Notes: a model not told the origin generated them from the sequence alone. 64,000 bases of DNA from Streptomyces odontomachi (GCF_024435355.1 NZ_JAMJWG010000006.1:1-64000); one strand, 5' to 3'. Counted from the stretch's first letter, positions 43,493 to 52,604 are shown. Program-made: numbers and translations.

Positions 43493-44545
43493 CTAGGCCG
43501 AGGCGCGACGGACCAGGGTGGTCTGGGTGACCACGCGGCCGTCGTCCTCGCCGGGCATCTCGTCCGGGTTCCCGGTGTCCGGGCCACGACCCTGACCGCG
43601 CAGCAGCAGGCGGACCATCATCCGTCCCATGCCCTCGATGTTCTGACGGACCGTCGTCAGGGGCGGGTCGGTGTGCTCCGCGACGTGGAGCATGTTGTCG
43701 AAGCCGACGACCGCGACGTCCTCGGGCACCCGCAGCCCGCGCTCGCGCAGCACCCGCAGGGCGCCGGCGGCGGACAGGTCGTTGGCGGCGAAGACGCCGT
43801 CCAGGTCCGGACAGCGCTCCAGCAGGGCTCGCATCGCGCGTTCACCGCCGGCCTGGGTGAAGTCGCACTCCTGCGTCAGCCGCGGGTCGGGGTCGCCCAG
43901 CACCTCGCGGTACCCGTCGAGCCGGTCGACGGCCGAGGTCTGGTCCAACGGTCCGGTGATGTGGGCGATCCGGGTACGACCGAGCGAGACCAGGTGCCGC
44001 ACCGCGTCCCGGGCGCCGCCGTGGTTGTCGCAGTCGACGTACGGGATGCCCCCGCCCCCGTCGGACCAGTAGGGCCGGCCGCCGAAGACGGCGGGCAGGC
44101 CGGCGGCCCGGATGATGCCGGGCAGGGCGTCGTCCAGGTGCAGCGAGAAGGCCAGGGCGCCGTCGACATGGCCGCCGGCGAGATAGCGCCCCACCCGGGC
44201 ATAGTCGTCGGGCCCCTCGGTGAGCAGCAGCACCAGTTGGGAGTCGTGGGCGGCCAGTTCCTTGCTGATGCCGCGCAGTTGGAGGCCGAAGAACGGGTCG
44301 GTGAAGATCCGTGTCTCCGGCTCCGCCACCACCACGGCGGTGGCGTCGTGACGCCGGGTGACCAGGCTCCGCGCGGCCTGGTTGGGGACGTAGCCGAGTT
44401 CGTCGACGGCGCGCCGCACCCGTTCGGCAAGCGATTTCCGGACACCTGTGCTGCCGTTGACGACACGGGACACGGTGGCCCGGGAGACTCCCGCCCGTGC
44501 GGCCACCGCTTCCAGCGTGGGCCGTGCATCGGTCGGTTCGGACAC
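43493..44545 (-). CDS. LacI/GalR-family transcriptional regulator
   Basis: 350 aa from GTG 44545 (GGAGGAG upstream). HTH at about residues 11-31 (EAVAARAGVSRATVSRVVNG), then hinge LGYVPNQAARSLVTRR, and a periplasmic-binding-protein-like effector domain (FGLQLRGISKELA; VFAANDLSAAGALRVL). Ligand probably a sugar. Matching palindromes occur before its own start and before the VOC gene. The laccase gene lies upstream on the same strand, behind a terminator. Confidence 0.92.
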   Translation of the reverse strand: MSEPTDARPTLEAVAARAGVSRATVSRVVNGSTGVRKSLAERVRRAVDELGYVPNQAARSLVTRRHDATAVVVAEPETRIFTDPFFGLQLRGISKELAAHDSQLVLLLTEGPDDYARVGRYLAGGHVDGALAFSLHLDDALPGIIRAAGLPAVFGGRPYWSDGGGGIPYVDCDNHGGARDAVRHLVSLGRTRIAHITGPLDQTSAVDRLDGYREVLGDPDPRLTQECDFTQAGGERAMRALLERCPDLDGVFAANDLSAAGALRVLRERGLRVPEDVAVVGFDNMLHVAEHTDPPLTTVRQNIEGMGRMMVRLLLRGQGRGPDTGNPDEMPGEDDGRVVTQTTLVRRASA

Positions 44546-44613
44546 CTGGGGCTCCTCCGCGTGTGGGACAGCAGGTTGCCGACCACCATATACACGGTGC
44601 CCAGGCGGCGAGA

Positions 44614-44621
44614 GAGCGCTC
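44614..44621. promoter_or_regulatory. LacI-type operator core GAGCGCTC upstream of lacI
   Basis: GAGCGCTC with flanks GAGAGCGCTCCC, about 70 bp before the GTG start of the LacI gene. It is a one-mismatch version of the 43410 site, consistent with autoregulation. Confidence 0.6.
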
Positions 44622-44782
44622 CCTGCGTGGGGACACGAGGGACCGGACACCGCCCCGCGTGGCACGCCGAGCCAGCGGGCCGGCACCGTTCGCGATGATC
44701 GTCCCGGTGGCGCACGGTCCGTCCGGCGTGGCCACATGCCGTCCCTGCCCTTGACGCAGCGTGTTGTCGGGCAGGGCGGGCC

Positions 44783-44820
44783 GCGTGCCGCGCACCGCTG
44801 CGGTGCGTGACGCGGCACGC
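44783..44820 (-). terminator. Terminator after the laccase gene
   Basis: Nested stems: GCGTGCCGC/GCGGCACGC outside and GCACCGC/GCGGTGC inside, starting 18 nt past the laccase stop. It should separate laccase transcription from the LacI gene. Confidence 0.65.
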
Positions 44821-44837
44821 GCCGTGCCGCGCGGGTC

Positions 44838-45929
44838 TCAGCCCTTCTTCGCCTGCTGTCCGGGTATGGTGCCGTCCGCCTTCTTGACCAGGAAGTGCCC
44901 GACCATGCCCATGTCCGCATGGCTCTGCACATGGCAGTGGTACATCCAGGCGCCCGCGCCGACGCCCTCTCCGGCGATCACCTGGAAGCCGAAGGAGTCC
45001 CCGGGACCGACGGTCTTGTCGTCGACGACCGGGCTGGGGTCGTCGGGCCCGGTGAGCATGCCGGTGCGGTTGTCGGCCCAGCGGTGACCGTGCAGGTGGA
45101 AGGTGTGGAAGTACTCCCCGTGGGTGATCTGGACGAACTCGATCCGGTCACCCACGGTGGCTTCCAGATCGGGGCCCGGTGACAGGTTGTTGATCGTCAT
45201 GTCGTTGAAGACGACCGTGTACGTCTTGTCCGGCAGGACGTCGCCCTCCCTGCGGACGATCACCGGCCCGTACAGGCCCGCCTTGATCCCGCCGGAGCCG
45301 TGTTCGGTGCCGACCACGTGGTCGTGGTAGTGCCAGTACCCGGCGCTGCCGGCGCGCCAGGTGCCGTCGGCGCGCCGGCCGGGGGCGTGGGTGCGCCAGG
45401 TGTAGGTGCGGGTGCCGCCCGGTTCGACGTCGCTGCCGGTCATCGCGGTGCCGTCGCTGGTGATCTCGTAGTCCATGCCGTGCACGTGCAGGCTCGCGGC
45501 GACGTCCAGGGTGTTGTGGAACTCGATGTGCAGCGTGTCGCCCTCGGTGAGCTCGATGAGGGGGCCGGGGACGGTGGCCTTGCCCGCTTCCAGGCCGTAG
45601 CCCAGCTGCCCGTCGGACAGCTTCTCCGCGTACATCGTGAGATGCCGGACCGTGCCGCCCGCCGCGGCCGTTCGGGCCGGCCGGGTCACGGGGGCGGCGC
45701 TCGCCGGGCTCGCTGCGGCGGTCGCCGCGGCGACCGGTCCGAGGGAGGCCGTCGCCGCACCGGCGGCCAGGAGGCGACCGGCGAAGGCGCGCCGCCCCAG
45801 CGGCGCCGCCCGTCTGCCGTGCCCGGTCCCGGGGGCGTCGCGCCCGGCCGTCGCCGGCCCTGGCGTGCCGTCCGCCGTCGTGCCGTCCGCCGTCGTGCCG
45901 ACCGTCTCGTCCGTTGCGTCGTCCTTCAC
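44838..45929 (-). CDS. Small (two-domain) laccase, Tat-exported multicopper oxidase
   Basis: 363 aa. Copper ligands: SLHVHGMDY, YWHYHDHVVG, HTFHLHGHRW and MYHCHVQSHADMGM, the last containing the type-1 Cys-His with an axial Met. Only two cupredoxin domains, as in the trimeric small laccase (SLAC) of S. coelicolor. A twin-arginine signal (GRRAFAGRLLAAGAA, about 45-60) implies Tat export of the folded enzyme. Oxidises phenols and similar donors with O2. GTG 45929 is inferred from the frame and the SLAC pattern; SD weak. Divergent from the sugar dehydrogenase gene. Confidence 0.93.
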   Translation of the reverse strand: MKDDATDETVGTTADGTTADGTPGPATAGRDAPGTGHGRRAAPLGRRAFAGRLLAAGAATASLGPVAAATAAASPASAAPVTRPARTAAAGGTVRHLTMYAEKLSDGQLGYGLEAGKATVPGPLIELTEGDTLHIEFHNTLDVAASLHVHGMDYEITSDGTAMTGSDVEPGGTRTYTWRTHAPGRRADGTWRAGSAGYWHYHDHVVGTEHGSGGIKAGLYGPVIVRREGDVLPDKTYTVVFNDMTINNLSPGPDLEATVGDRIEFVQITHGEYFHTFHLHGHRWADNRTGMLTGPDDPSPVVDDKTVGPGDSFGFQVIAGEGVGAGAWMYHCHVQSHADMGMVGHFLVKKADGTIPGQQAKKG

Positions 45930-46072
45930 CGAAGTCCCGCCCTTCGCATGGAGGTACAAGGGGCACCGAAGGCCCCGGCACGGGCACACGGTAACCCCGC
46001 GATCTTCGTTTATCCACACTCAGGACAAAGTTCGTGCAATCCCGGTTATACCTATTGGCGAACCATGAAAAG

Positions 46073-46095
46073 AGGTCTAGCTTCAACCAGGTTGA
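46073..46095. promoter_or_regulatory. Palindrome TCAACCAGGTTGA and adjacent AGGTCTAG half-site
   Basis: In the 188-bp laccase/dehydrogenase divergent region, TCAACC-A-GGTTGA (46083-46095) is a perfect dyad. AGGTCTAG (46073-46080) directly before it resembles half of a DasR dre site, but the other half does not match. The region is AT-rich (GGTTATACCTATTGG at 46043) and should hold promoters in both directions. Confidence 0.4.
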
Positions 46096-46117
46096 TGTCA
46101 TGACCATGAGGGGTTGG

Positions 46118-48658
46118 GTGACTGACGACATGCGGCTCACACCGCGTCAAAAGCCCTCAGCGGCGCGAGGGCCCGACAGATCCGGACATCACAGACCGAG
46201 CCGCTCGCGGCGTGCCTGGTACTCAGCCATGGCCGCCGGAGCACTCGCCGCAGGCTTACTGACCGGCCCGGCCGCCGCAGCGCGGCTCGACCCGAACGCC
46301 ATGGCGGCGGCCCTGGACCTGCCGTCGCCGCCCGGCAGTGACGACGTCAAAGTGCTGCTCTTCTACGGCAGCGCCGCCGACGGTGATGAATCCCCCGTGG
46401 TGAACCCGGCCATCGCGGCCATCGAGAAGATCGGCCAGTCGGGTCCGACGGACCAGCAGTTCAGGGTGCAGGCCACGGACGACCCCGGAGTCTTCACCAA
46501 CGCCAAGAAGATGGGCTCGTACAACTCCGTCGTCTTCCTCACCGGCGGCGGCGATGTGCTGGACCCCGAGCAGGAGGCGGGCCTCGAGGCGTACATGGAA
46601 GCGGGCGGCGGCTTCGTCGGCCTGCATGACGCGGCACGTGCGGAGCCGTACTCGGACTGGTTCACCGGCCTGATCGGCGCCCGGCCGGCCGCGGACAGCC
46701 CCGGTTCCGTCCAGCGGGCCACCGTCGAGGTGGGCGACCGGGTGAATCCGGCCACCCAGCAGCTGCCGTTGGAGTGGAAGCGCCCCGACCAGTGGTTCAA
46801 CTGGCAGCAGAACCCGACCGGCACCGTGCACACCGTGGCGCGGGTACGCGAGTCGACGTACCAGCCGGGCACCGGCGCCAACGGCTGGGACCACCCGGTG
46901 TCCTGGTGTCGTGACTACGACGGCGGGCGTTCTTTCTACACCGCGATGGGCGGCACCGCGTCGTCGTACGACGAGACCGACTTCCGCAGCCATCTGCGCG
47001 GCGCCCTGCTGTGGACGACCCGTCTGGTGCAGGCCGACTGCAAGGCCACCATCACCGCCGACTACAAGGCCGAGCGGGTCACCAAGCCCAACCAGCCCGG
47101 CCAGAACGACCAGATCGGCGAGCCGCACGGGATGACCATCGCACCCGACGGGCGGGTGTTCTACATCGGCCGCGGCGGCGCGGACGCCGCACAGCCCGTG
47201 GTCACCGACTGGAACGACCCGAACGTCGGCCGCGGCAAGGGCCAGATCCACGTCTACGACCCGAAGACCGGTCAGGTCACCCTCGCCGCCGAGCTGGACG
47301 TGTTCGGCAACAAGGGCGGCGGCGACGAGCTCACCAAGATCGAAGAGGGTCTGCTGGGCATCGAGTTGGACCCCGATTTCGAGCACAACGGGTGGGTGTA
47401 CGTCTACTACACCCCGTTCTCGGGGCTGAACCGCGAGACCCAGATGGACACCCGGCAGGTCTCCCGCTTCACCCTCGACCTGGCGACCAACAAGCTGGCC
47501 GTGAGCAGCGAGAAGGTGCTGCTGAAGTGGCCGGCCCAGGTGCACAGCTGCTGCCACGCGGGCGGCGGCATGAGCTGGGACTCCAAGGGCAACCTGTACA
47601 TCGCGGTCGGGGACAACAACTCCTCGCAGTTCAGCGACGGCTACTCCGGCAACAACCCCGAGCCCAACTACCAGGGGGTCTCGTTCGCCGACGCCCGTCG
47701 CACGGCCGGCAACACCAACAACCTCAACGGCAAGATCCTGCGCATCCACCCCGAGCCGGACGGCACCTACACCCTCCCCGAGGGGAACCTCTTCACCGGC
47801 AAGGAGACCGACGAGGGCGGCGGCAAGACGCGCGGCGAGATCTACGCGATGGGGGTACGCAACCCGGCACGCATCTTCGTCGACAAGAAGACCGACATCC
47901 TCTACGCGGGCTGGGTCGGTCCGGACGCCAACGACCCGTCACCGACCTGGGGACCGGCCAAGTACGACCAGTTCGCCGTGATCACCAAGGCGAGCAACCG
48001 CGGCTGGCCGTACTGCATGGGCAACAAGCAGCCCTACCGTGACCGCAACCTGCCCGATCCGACCCAACCGCTGGGCTGGTACGACTGCGACCACCCGAAG
48101 AACGAGTCGCCCAACAACGACGGCCTGGTGAACCTGCCGCCGGTGACCGGCAACAACATCTGGTACTCGCCGCAGGGCGGCGCTCCCGACTACCCGAGGA
48201 ACGCGGACGGCATCCCCTCCTACGACAAGGACCAGGCCACCTATCTGCTGCCGTGGCTCAAGGGCGGCGGCCAGGCCACCATGGACGGCCCGATCTACCA
48301 CTACGACGCCGCCACCGCGGGCCCGAACGCCTGGCCCGCGTACTGGGACGGCAAGTGGTTCGTGGGCGACTTCTACGACCAGACCCAGCCGCGGAACGCC
48401 GTGATCATGGATCCGAAGACCATGGGCGACGGTGGGCTGCCGGTGCACTCGGAGTCCCTGAAGAAGATCATCCCCACCGGAAACGACGGCATCGGGAACC
48501 TGATGGACTGGGAGTTCGCCCCGGACGGCTCGCTCTACGTGCTGGACTACGGTCGCGGCTTCTTCACCTCCGACGAGCACTCGGCGCTGTGGCACGTGAC
48601 CTACACGGGCGGCGCTCCGACCCCGGCCCCCGAGGACCTGGCAAGGAAGGCGCAGTGA
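46118..48658 (+). CDS. Secreted ThuA-domain / glucose-sorbosone dehydrogenase fusion
   Basis: 846 aa from GTG 46118 (AGGGG 4 nt upstream); ATGs at 46100, 46106 and 46130 are in-frame alternatives. A signal peptide follows an Arg-rich n-region (AMAAGALAAGLLTGPAAAA). About 45-300 is ThuA-like (VKVLLFYGS, VVFLTGGGDVLD, GGGFVGLHDA). About 310-830 is a six-bladed propeller dehydrogenase (EPHGMTIAPDGRVFYIGRGG; GLLGIELDPDFEHNGWVYVY; MGVRNPARIF), usually PQQ-linked. HSCCHAGGGM is an unusual Cys-Cys-His loop. Its stop overlaps the next start (TGATG), so the two are one operon. Inferred role: extracellular sugar oxidation. Confidence 0.87.
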   Translation: MTDDMRLTPRQKPSAARGPDRSGHHRPSRSRRAWYSAMAAGALAAGLLTGPAAAARLDPNAMAAALDLPSPPGSDDVKVLLFYGSAADGDESPVVNPAIAAIEKIGQSGPTDQQFRVQATDDPGVFTNAKKMGSYNSVVFLTGGGDVLDPEQEAGLEAYMEAGGGFVGLHDAARAEPYSDWFTGLIGARPAADSPGSVQRATVEVGDRVNPATQQLPLEWKRPDQWFNWQQNPTGTVHTVARVRESTYQPGTGANGWDHPVSWCRDYDGGRSFYTAMGGTASSYDETDFRSHLRGALLWTTRLVQADCKATITADYKAERVTKPNQPGQNDQIGEPHGMTIAPDGRVFYIGRGGADAAQPVVTDWNDPNVGRGKGQIHVYDPKTGQVTLAAELDVFGNKGGGDELTKIEEGLLGIELDPDFEHNGWVYVYYTPFSGLNRETQMDTRQVSRFTLDLATNKLAVSSEKVLLKWPAQVHSCCHAGGGMSWDSKGNLYIAVGDNNSSQFSDGYSGNNPEPNYQGVSFADARRTAGNTNNLNGKILRIHPEPDGTYTLPEGNLFTGKETDEGGGKTRGEIYAMGVRNPARIFVDKKTDILYAGWVGPDANDPSPTWGPAKYDQFAVITKASNRGWPYCMGNKQPYRDRNLPDPTQPLGWYDCDHPKNESPNNDGLVNLPPVTGNNIWYSPQGGAPDYPRNADGIPSYDKDQATYLLPWLKGGGQATMDGPIYHYDAATAGPNAWPAYWDGKWFVGDFYDQTQPRNAVIMDPKTMGDGGLPVHSESLKKIIPTGNDGIGNLMDWEFAPDGSLYVLDYGRGFFTSDEHSALWHVTYTGGAPTPAPEDLARKAQ

Positions 48659-50934
48659 TGAGCGGCAGAGCACCCGGGAGAGCACCCGGGCACCACAGAC
48701 CGCTGCAGCGGCAGCGGCAGCGGCAGCGGCACCAGCAGCGGCATCCGGTCGTCGTGCTGCTGGCCTGTCTGGCGATGGTGCTGGGCCTCGGTTCGACGGC
48801 CGCCTACGGGCGTACCACCGAACCGGCCGGCGCCGGCGGTGCGGCGGCCCAGACGCTGACCTGGACGGCAGGCGACAGCATCACCGAATACACCTCGGCG
48901 CCTACGACCGCGACGGCGGGCGCGGCGACCATCGTCTTCGAGAACAGCACGGCCACCGGCAACACCACCAACATGCCGCACACCCTCACCTTCGACGTCA
49001 CCGACTCGCAGTACAACAACGACGTCAAGCTGAACCTCCAGGCCAGCCCCACCGACACCCAGGGCGGCAAGCACACCGCGGAGGTGACCCTCACCCCGGG
49101 CACCTACCACTACTTCTGCTCGATGCCCGGGCACACCTCCATGTCCGGCACCCTCGTCGTCACCGACGGCGGGGGCGGGGACGACACCACGGCGCCGGAG
49201 GCCTCGGCGAAGGTCGAGGGACAGCAGAACGCGGACGGGGCGTACGTGGGCTCCGCTTCGGTGACCGTCGACGCCACCGACGACGGCTCCGGCGTGGACA
49301 CCGTCGAGTACGCGCTGGAGGCCGACGGTGCCTGGCAGCCGTACACCACCGCCCTGGTGATCGACCAGGTCGGCACGCACACCGTGCGCTACCGGGCCAC
49401 CGACAAGGCAGGCAACACCTCGGCCGAGAAGTCGGTGGACTTCACGGTGGCGGCACCACCCACCGACGACACCACACCACCGGACACCTCCGGCACGGTC
49501 ACCGGCGAGCAGGACGCCGACGGCGCCTACGTGGGCATGGCGACGGTGACGGTGACCGCGTCCGACACCGGTTCCGGGGTCAACACCATCGAGTACGCGC
49601 TGGAGGCGGACGGTGCGTGGCAGCCGTACACCGCGCCGGTGATGGTGCACGATCCGGGCGAGCACACGGTGCGCTTCCGGGCCACCGACAAGGCGGGCAA
49701 CGCGGCGGCCGAGAAGTCGGTGGACTTCACGGTGGTGGCGCCACCCGCCGATGACACCACACCGCCCGAGGTGCATGCCAAGGTCGACGGTGAGAAGAAC
49801 TCCGACGGCGCCTACCTGACCCGCGCCACGGTGACGGTGACGGCAACCGACGCCGACTCGGGCGTGGCGTCCGTCGAGTACTCGCTCGACGGCGGCCCGT
49901 ACCTCGCCTACGCGGACCCGGTGGTGGTGGACCGCACCGGGGCACACACCGTCGCCTACCGGGCGAGCGACAAGGCGGGCAACACCAGTGCGGCGGCGTC
50001 GGTGTCGTTCACGGTGGCACCGGGCGGCGGTGTGCCGGGTCCGCCGTGTGCCGAGTACGACGAGCGCACGACGGTGTTCGTCGGCACCGTCGACACCGGG
50101 GTGCCGAACCGTGTGACGAACAACCGGTGCCGGATCAACGAACTCATCGAGGACGAGAAGGAGTGGACGTCCCAGGCACTGTTCCTCAAGCACGTCAAGA
50201 CGGTCACCGACCGGTTGCTCGCCGACGGCGTCATCGACCAGCGCGAGTACCGGCTGATCAACAAGGCGGCGAAGCAGTCCGGCATCGGCACCCCGGGACA
50301 CACCGAGGGCTACACGACCATCTTCGACGGCACCCAGAAGTCACTGGACCGCTGGGAGCAGGTCGGCGGCGGCTCGTTCAAGCTGAACGACGACGGCTCC
50401 ATCACCAGCCAGCAGGCGGACAGCCTGGGCATGCTCTGGTACCCGGTTCGCAAGTACGGTGACTTCTCGCTGAAGTTGCAGTGGCGCGACGACGCGGCGG
50501 GTGACGCCAACGCCAACGGCGGCGTCTTCGTCCGGTTCCCCCAGGTGCATGACAACCCGCTGGAGCCCCGTCCGGAGTGGGTGGCCATCGAGTACGGCCA
50601 CGAGATGCAGATCCTGGACAGCCCCACGGGCGACATGTACAAGACCGGTTCGGTCTACGGCTTCGACCGGGTCGGCCTCGCCGGCGCCAGGCCCACCCCG
50701 AAGGGCACCTGGAACGACTACGAGATCCGAGTGATCGACCAGCACTTCCAGTTGTACCGCAACGGCACACTGATCAACGAGTTCGACAACGTCGGCGGGC
50801 AGGTCTTCGAGCCCCCGCGGTCGGACGACCCGGGCACCGACGGACGGCGCTGGGACGAGGGCTACATCGGCCTCCAGGTACACAGCACGGCCGACCGCAT
50901 CTCATACCGGGACGTCCGCATCGAGGACCTGTAG
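48658..50934 (+). CDS. Secreted cupredoxin / triple Ig-like / DUF1080 (3-keto-glycoside hydrolase-like) protein
   Basis: 758 aa. Signal sequence after a QRQRQRQR tract (VVVLLACLAMVLGLGSTAA). About 65-165 is a cupredoxin with type-1 copper ligands: His in NMPHTLTF, then Cys-His-Met in YFCSMPGHTSM. Three OmpL47/Ig-like repeats follow (VEYALEADGAWQPY, IEYALEADGAWQPY, VEYSLDGG), each starting DDTTxPE/D. Then a Cys-containing linker (CAEYDERTTVF) and a C-terminal DUF1080 lectin-like fold (YTTIFDGTQKSLDRWEQVGG; GGVFVRFPQ; WNDYEIRV). Members of that family cleave 3-keto glycosides. Translationally coupled to the dehydrogenase gene. Confidence 0.87.
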   Translation: MSGRAPGRAPGHHRPLQRQRQRQRHQQRHPVVVLLACLAMVLGLGSTAAYGRTTEPAGAGGAAAQTLTWTAGDSITEYTSAPTTATAGAATIVFENSTATGNTTNMPHTLTFDVTDSQYNNDVKLNLQASPTDTQGGKHTAEVTLTPGTYHYFCSMPGHTSMSGTLVVTDGGGGDDTTAPEASAKVEGQQNADGAYVGSASVTVDATDDGSGVDTVEYALEADGAWQPYTTALVIDQVGTHTVRYRATDKAGNTSAEKSVDFTVAAPPTDDTTPPDTSGTVTGEQDADGAYVGMATVTVTASDTGSGVNTIEYALEADGAWQPYTAPVMVHDPGEHTVRFRATDKAGNAAAEKSVDFTVVAPPADDTTPPEVHAKVDGEKNSDGAYLTRATVTVTATDADSGVASVEYSLDGGPYLAYADPVVVDRTGAHTVAYRASDKAGNTSAAASVSFTVAPGGGVPGPPCAEYDERTTVFVGTVDTGVPNRVTNNRCRINELIEDEKEWTSQALFLKHVKTVTDRLLADGVIDQREYRLINKAAKQSGIGTPGHTEGYTTIFDGTQKSLDRWEQVGGGSFKLNDDGSITSQQADSLGMLWYPVRKYGDFSLKLQWRDDAAGDANANGGVFVRFPQVHDNPLEPRPEWVAIEYGHEMQILDSPTGDMYKTGSVYGFDRVGLAGARPTPKGTWNDYEIRVIDQHFQLYRNGTLINEFDNVGGQVFEPPRSDDPGTDGRRWDEGYIGLQVHSTADRISYRDVRIEDL

Positions 50935-50946
50935 CTCACAACGCAC

Positions 50947-50974
50947 CCCCCGCGCCCTGCAAGGGGCGCGGGGG
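50947..50974 (+). terminator. Terminator of the dehydrogenase-cupredoxin operon
   Basis: An 11-bp perfect stem CCCCCGCGCCC/GGGCGCGGGGG with loop TGCAAG, 12 nt after the stop codon. Its arms are related to those of the large hairpin at 57719-57799. Confidence 0.8.
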
Positions 50975-51196
50975 CCTGCGCATCCTCGGCGCGGGGAGCC
51001 CCCACATCAGGAGGGCAGGAACCACACATCCAGGGCCGGCGAGCCCGCATCAGAAGCGCGGGAACCACGCGTCCAAGGGGCGCGGGGAACTGCGCGACCA
51101 GCCCCGACGAAACCGCCAGATCGCCACCGCCCCAGGGGTACCCCGAACCGGCCGAGACCACCGGCGTGCCGATGGAACGCACGAGGCACCCCAACT

Positions 51197-51253
51197 GCCC
51201 GCCAGGGCACAGGCCGCCCGCCAGGGCAAAGGCTGCCCGCCGGGGCAAAGGCC
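51197..51253. repeat. 19-bp tandem repeat, three copies
   Basis: Units begin GCCCGCCAGGGC at 51197 and 51216 and GCCCGCCGGGGC at 51235. Each first half can fold as a 4-bp stem (GCCC/GGGC). Located just past the polymerase gene stop. Confidence 0.7.
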
Positions 51254-51301
51254 GAGCCGCACCCGCCCGGGACGGAACCCGACCAACCAGACCCGCGGAC
51301 G

Positions 51302-52495
51302 TCAATCCGCACGCCGCGCCCGACTCGGCTGCACCCGCTTGGGCTCCCCCCGCACCTTCGGATACTCCGGCGGATACGGCAGATCGCCCAGCCCGTGGTC
51401 ACGCTCGTCACGGCGGGCCAGCTCCAACAGCCCGTCCAGCACGTACCGCTCGTCGTCCATGCCGGCGTGCACATCGCCGAGGTCGGCGTAGCGGCGGGGC
51501 ATGGTGGCCAGGTCGAAGTCCGCGGGCAGCGCGGAATCCAGCTCGTCCCAGCGCAGTGGCGCGGAGACGGTGGCACGCGGGCGGGGGCGGACCGAGTACG
51601 CGGAGGCGATGGTGCGGTCGCGTGCGGTCTGGTTGTAGTCGAGGAAGATCCGCGCGCCACGCTCCTCCTTCCACCAAGCGGTGGTGACCCGGCCCGGCAT
51701 CCGGCGCTCCAGCTCCCTGCCGCAGGCGATGGCGGCCCGCCGTACCTGGGTGAAGGTCCAGCGCGGCTCGATCGGCACGAAGACGTGCAGCCCCCGTCCG
51801 CCGGAGGTCTTCGGCCAGCCGTGCAGCCCGTTCTCCTCCAGGACCATTCGCAGCTCGTGGGCGGCCCGCACGGCGTCGGCGTAGTCGGTGCCGGGCTGCG
51901 GGTCGAGGTCGAGGCGGAGCTCGTCGGGGTGCTCGGTGTCCGGGCGCCGCACCGGCCAGGGGTGGAAGGTGAGGGTGCCGAACTGGGCGGCCCAGATGAC
52001 GGCGCCGACCTCGGTGGGGCACATCTCGTCGGCGAACCGGCCGCTGGGGAAGGTGATGTGGGCGGTGGGGGTCCAGTCGGGCAGGTTCTTGGGGGCGCGC
52101 TTCTGGAAGAAGGACTCCCCCGTGAGGCCCTCGGGGTAGCGCTCCAGGGTGGTCGGGCGGTCGCGCAGCGCGCGCAGGATGCCGTCGCCGACCGACAGGT
52201 AGTACTGGGCGACGTCCAGCTTGGTGAATCCGCGTTCCGGAAAGAAGATCCTGTCGGGGCTGGACAGCCGGATGGTGCGCCCGGCCGCCTGGAGCTCGAT
52301 GGCCGCGCTCTTGCCGCCGCCGGCGCCTTTGCCACCGGCCCGTTTCCCGCCGGCGCTCTTGCGGCCGGTGCCTGCACCGCCGGTGCCCTCGCCACCAGGA
52401 CCCTCGCCATGGGGGCCCTCGTCACCAGGGCTCTTGCCGCTCGTGCTCTCTGCACCCGCGGTGTCGTCACGCGCACGGTTACCGCTCGCACCCAT
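51302..52495 (-). CDS. LigD-type DNA primase-polymerase (NHEJ PolDom)
   Basis: 397 aa. Archaeo-eukaryotic primase fold: LRLDLDPQPGTDYADAV with the DxD metal acids, then SGGRGLHVFVPI and RGARIFLDYNQ with the third acid. The first about 65 residues are a low-complexity Gly/Lys/Ser tail. No ligase or 3'-phosphoesterase domain is fused; the ligase is the divergent gene 109 bp away. The split PolDom/LigC arrangement is known in mycobacteria and streptomycetes for end joining and gap repair. No Ku gene is in this window. ATG 52495; SD unclear. Confidence 0.9.
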   Translation of the reverse strand: MGASGNRARDDTAGAESTSGKSPGDEGPHGEGPGGEGTGGAGTGRKSAGGKRAGGKGAGGGKSAAIELQAAGRTIRLSSPDRIFFPERGFTKLDVAQYYLSVGDGILRALRDRPTTLERYPEGLTGESFFQKRAPKNLPDWTPTAHITFPSGRFADEMCPTEVGAVIWAAQFGTLTFHPWPVRRPDTEHPDELRLDLDPQPGTDYADAVRAAHELRMVLEENGLHGWPKTSGGRGLHVFVPIEPRWTFTQVRRAAIACGRELERRMPGRVTTAWWKEERGARIFLDYNQTARDRTIASAYSVRPRPRATVSAPLRWDELDSALPADFDLATMPRRYADLGDVHAGMDDERYVLDGLLELARRDERDHGLGDLPYPPEYPKVRGEPKRVQPSRARRAD

Positions 52496-52604
52496 GCCGC
52501 CACGGTAGGGGGGTCCGCCACATGGCGCATATTGGGGCCCATCGCGTGAACGAGGCATTCCCAGCGGAGGCCGATTCGAGCGTGCGGGAGGCAGAATCAC
52601 AGAC

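Larger units (their letters stand above)
50935..51301. other. 367-bp spacer with terminator and several GC-rich repeats
   Basis: Holds the hairpin at 50947-50974, an AAGGGGCGCGGGGAACTGCG-type dispersed sequence (51075-51105) that I recognise as common in Streptomyces spacers, and the 19-bp tandem repeat at 51197. No gene is supported. Confidence 0.6.

Noticed and set aside
46073..46080. Full DasR (dre) site
   Set aside because: Only the AGGTCTAG half matches; the right half (CTTC) does not pair, so a DasR call would be overreach.
51075..51105. Sequence AAGGGGCGCGGGGAACTGCG and following bases
   Set aside because: A very common Streptomyces spacer sequence in my experience; noted in the spacer entry but not novel.
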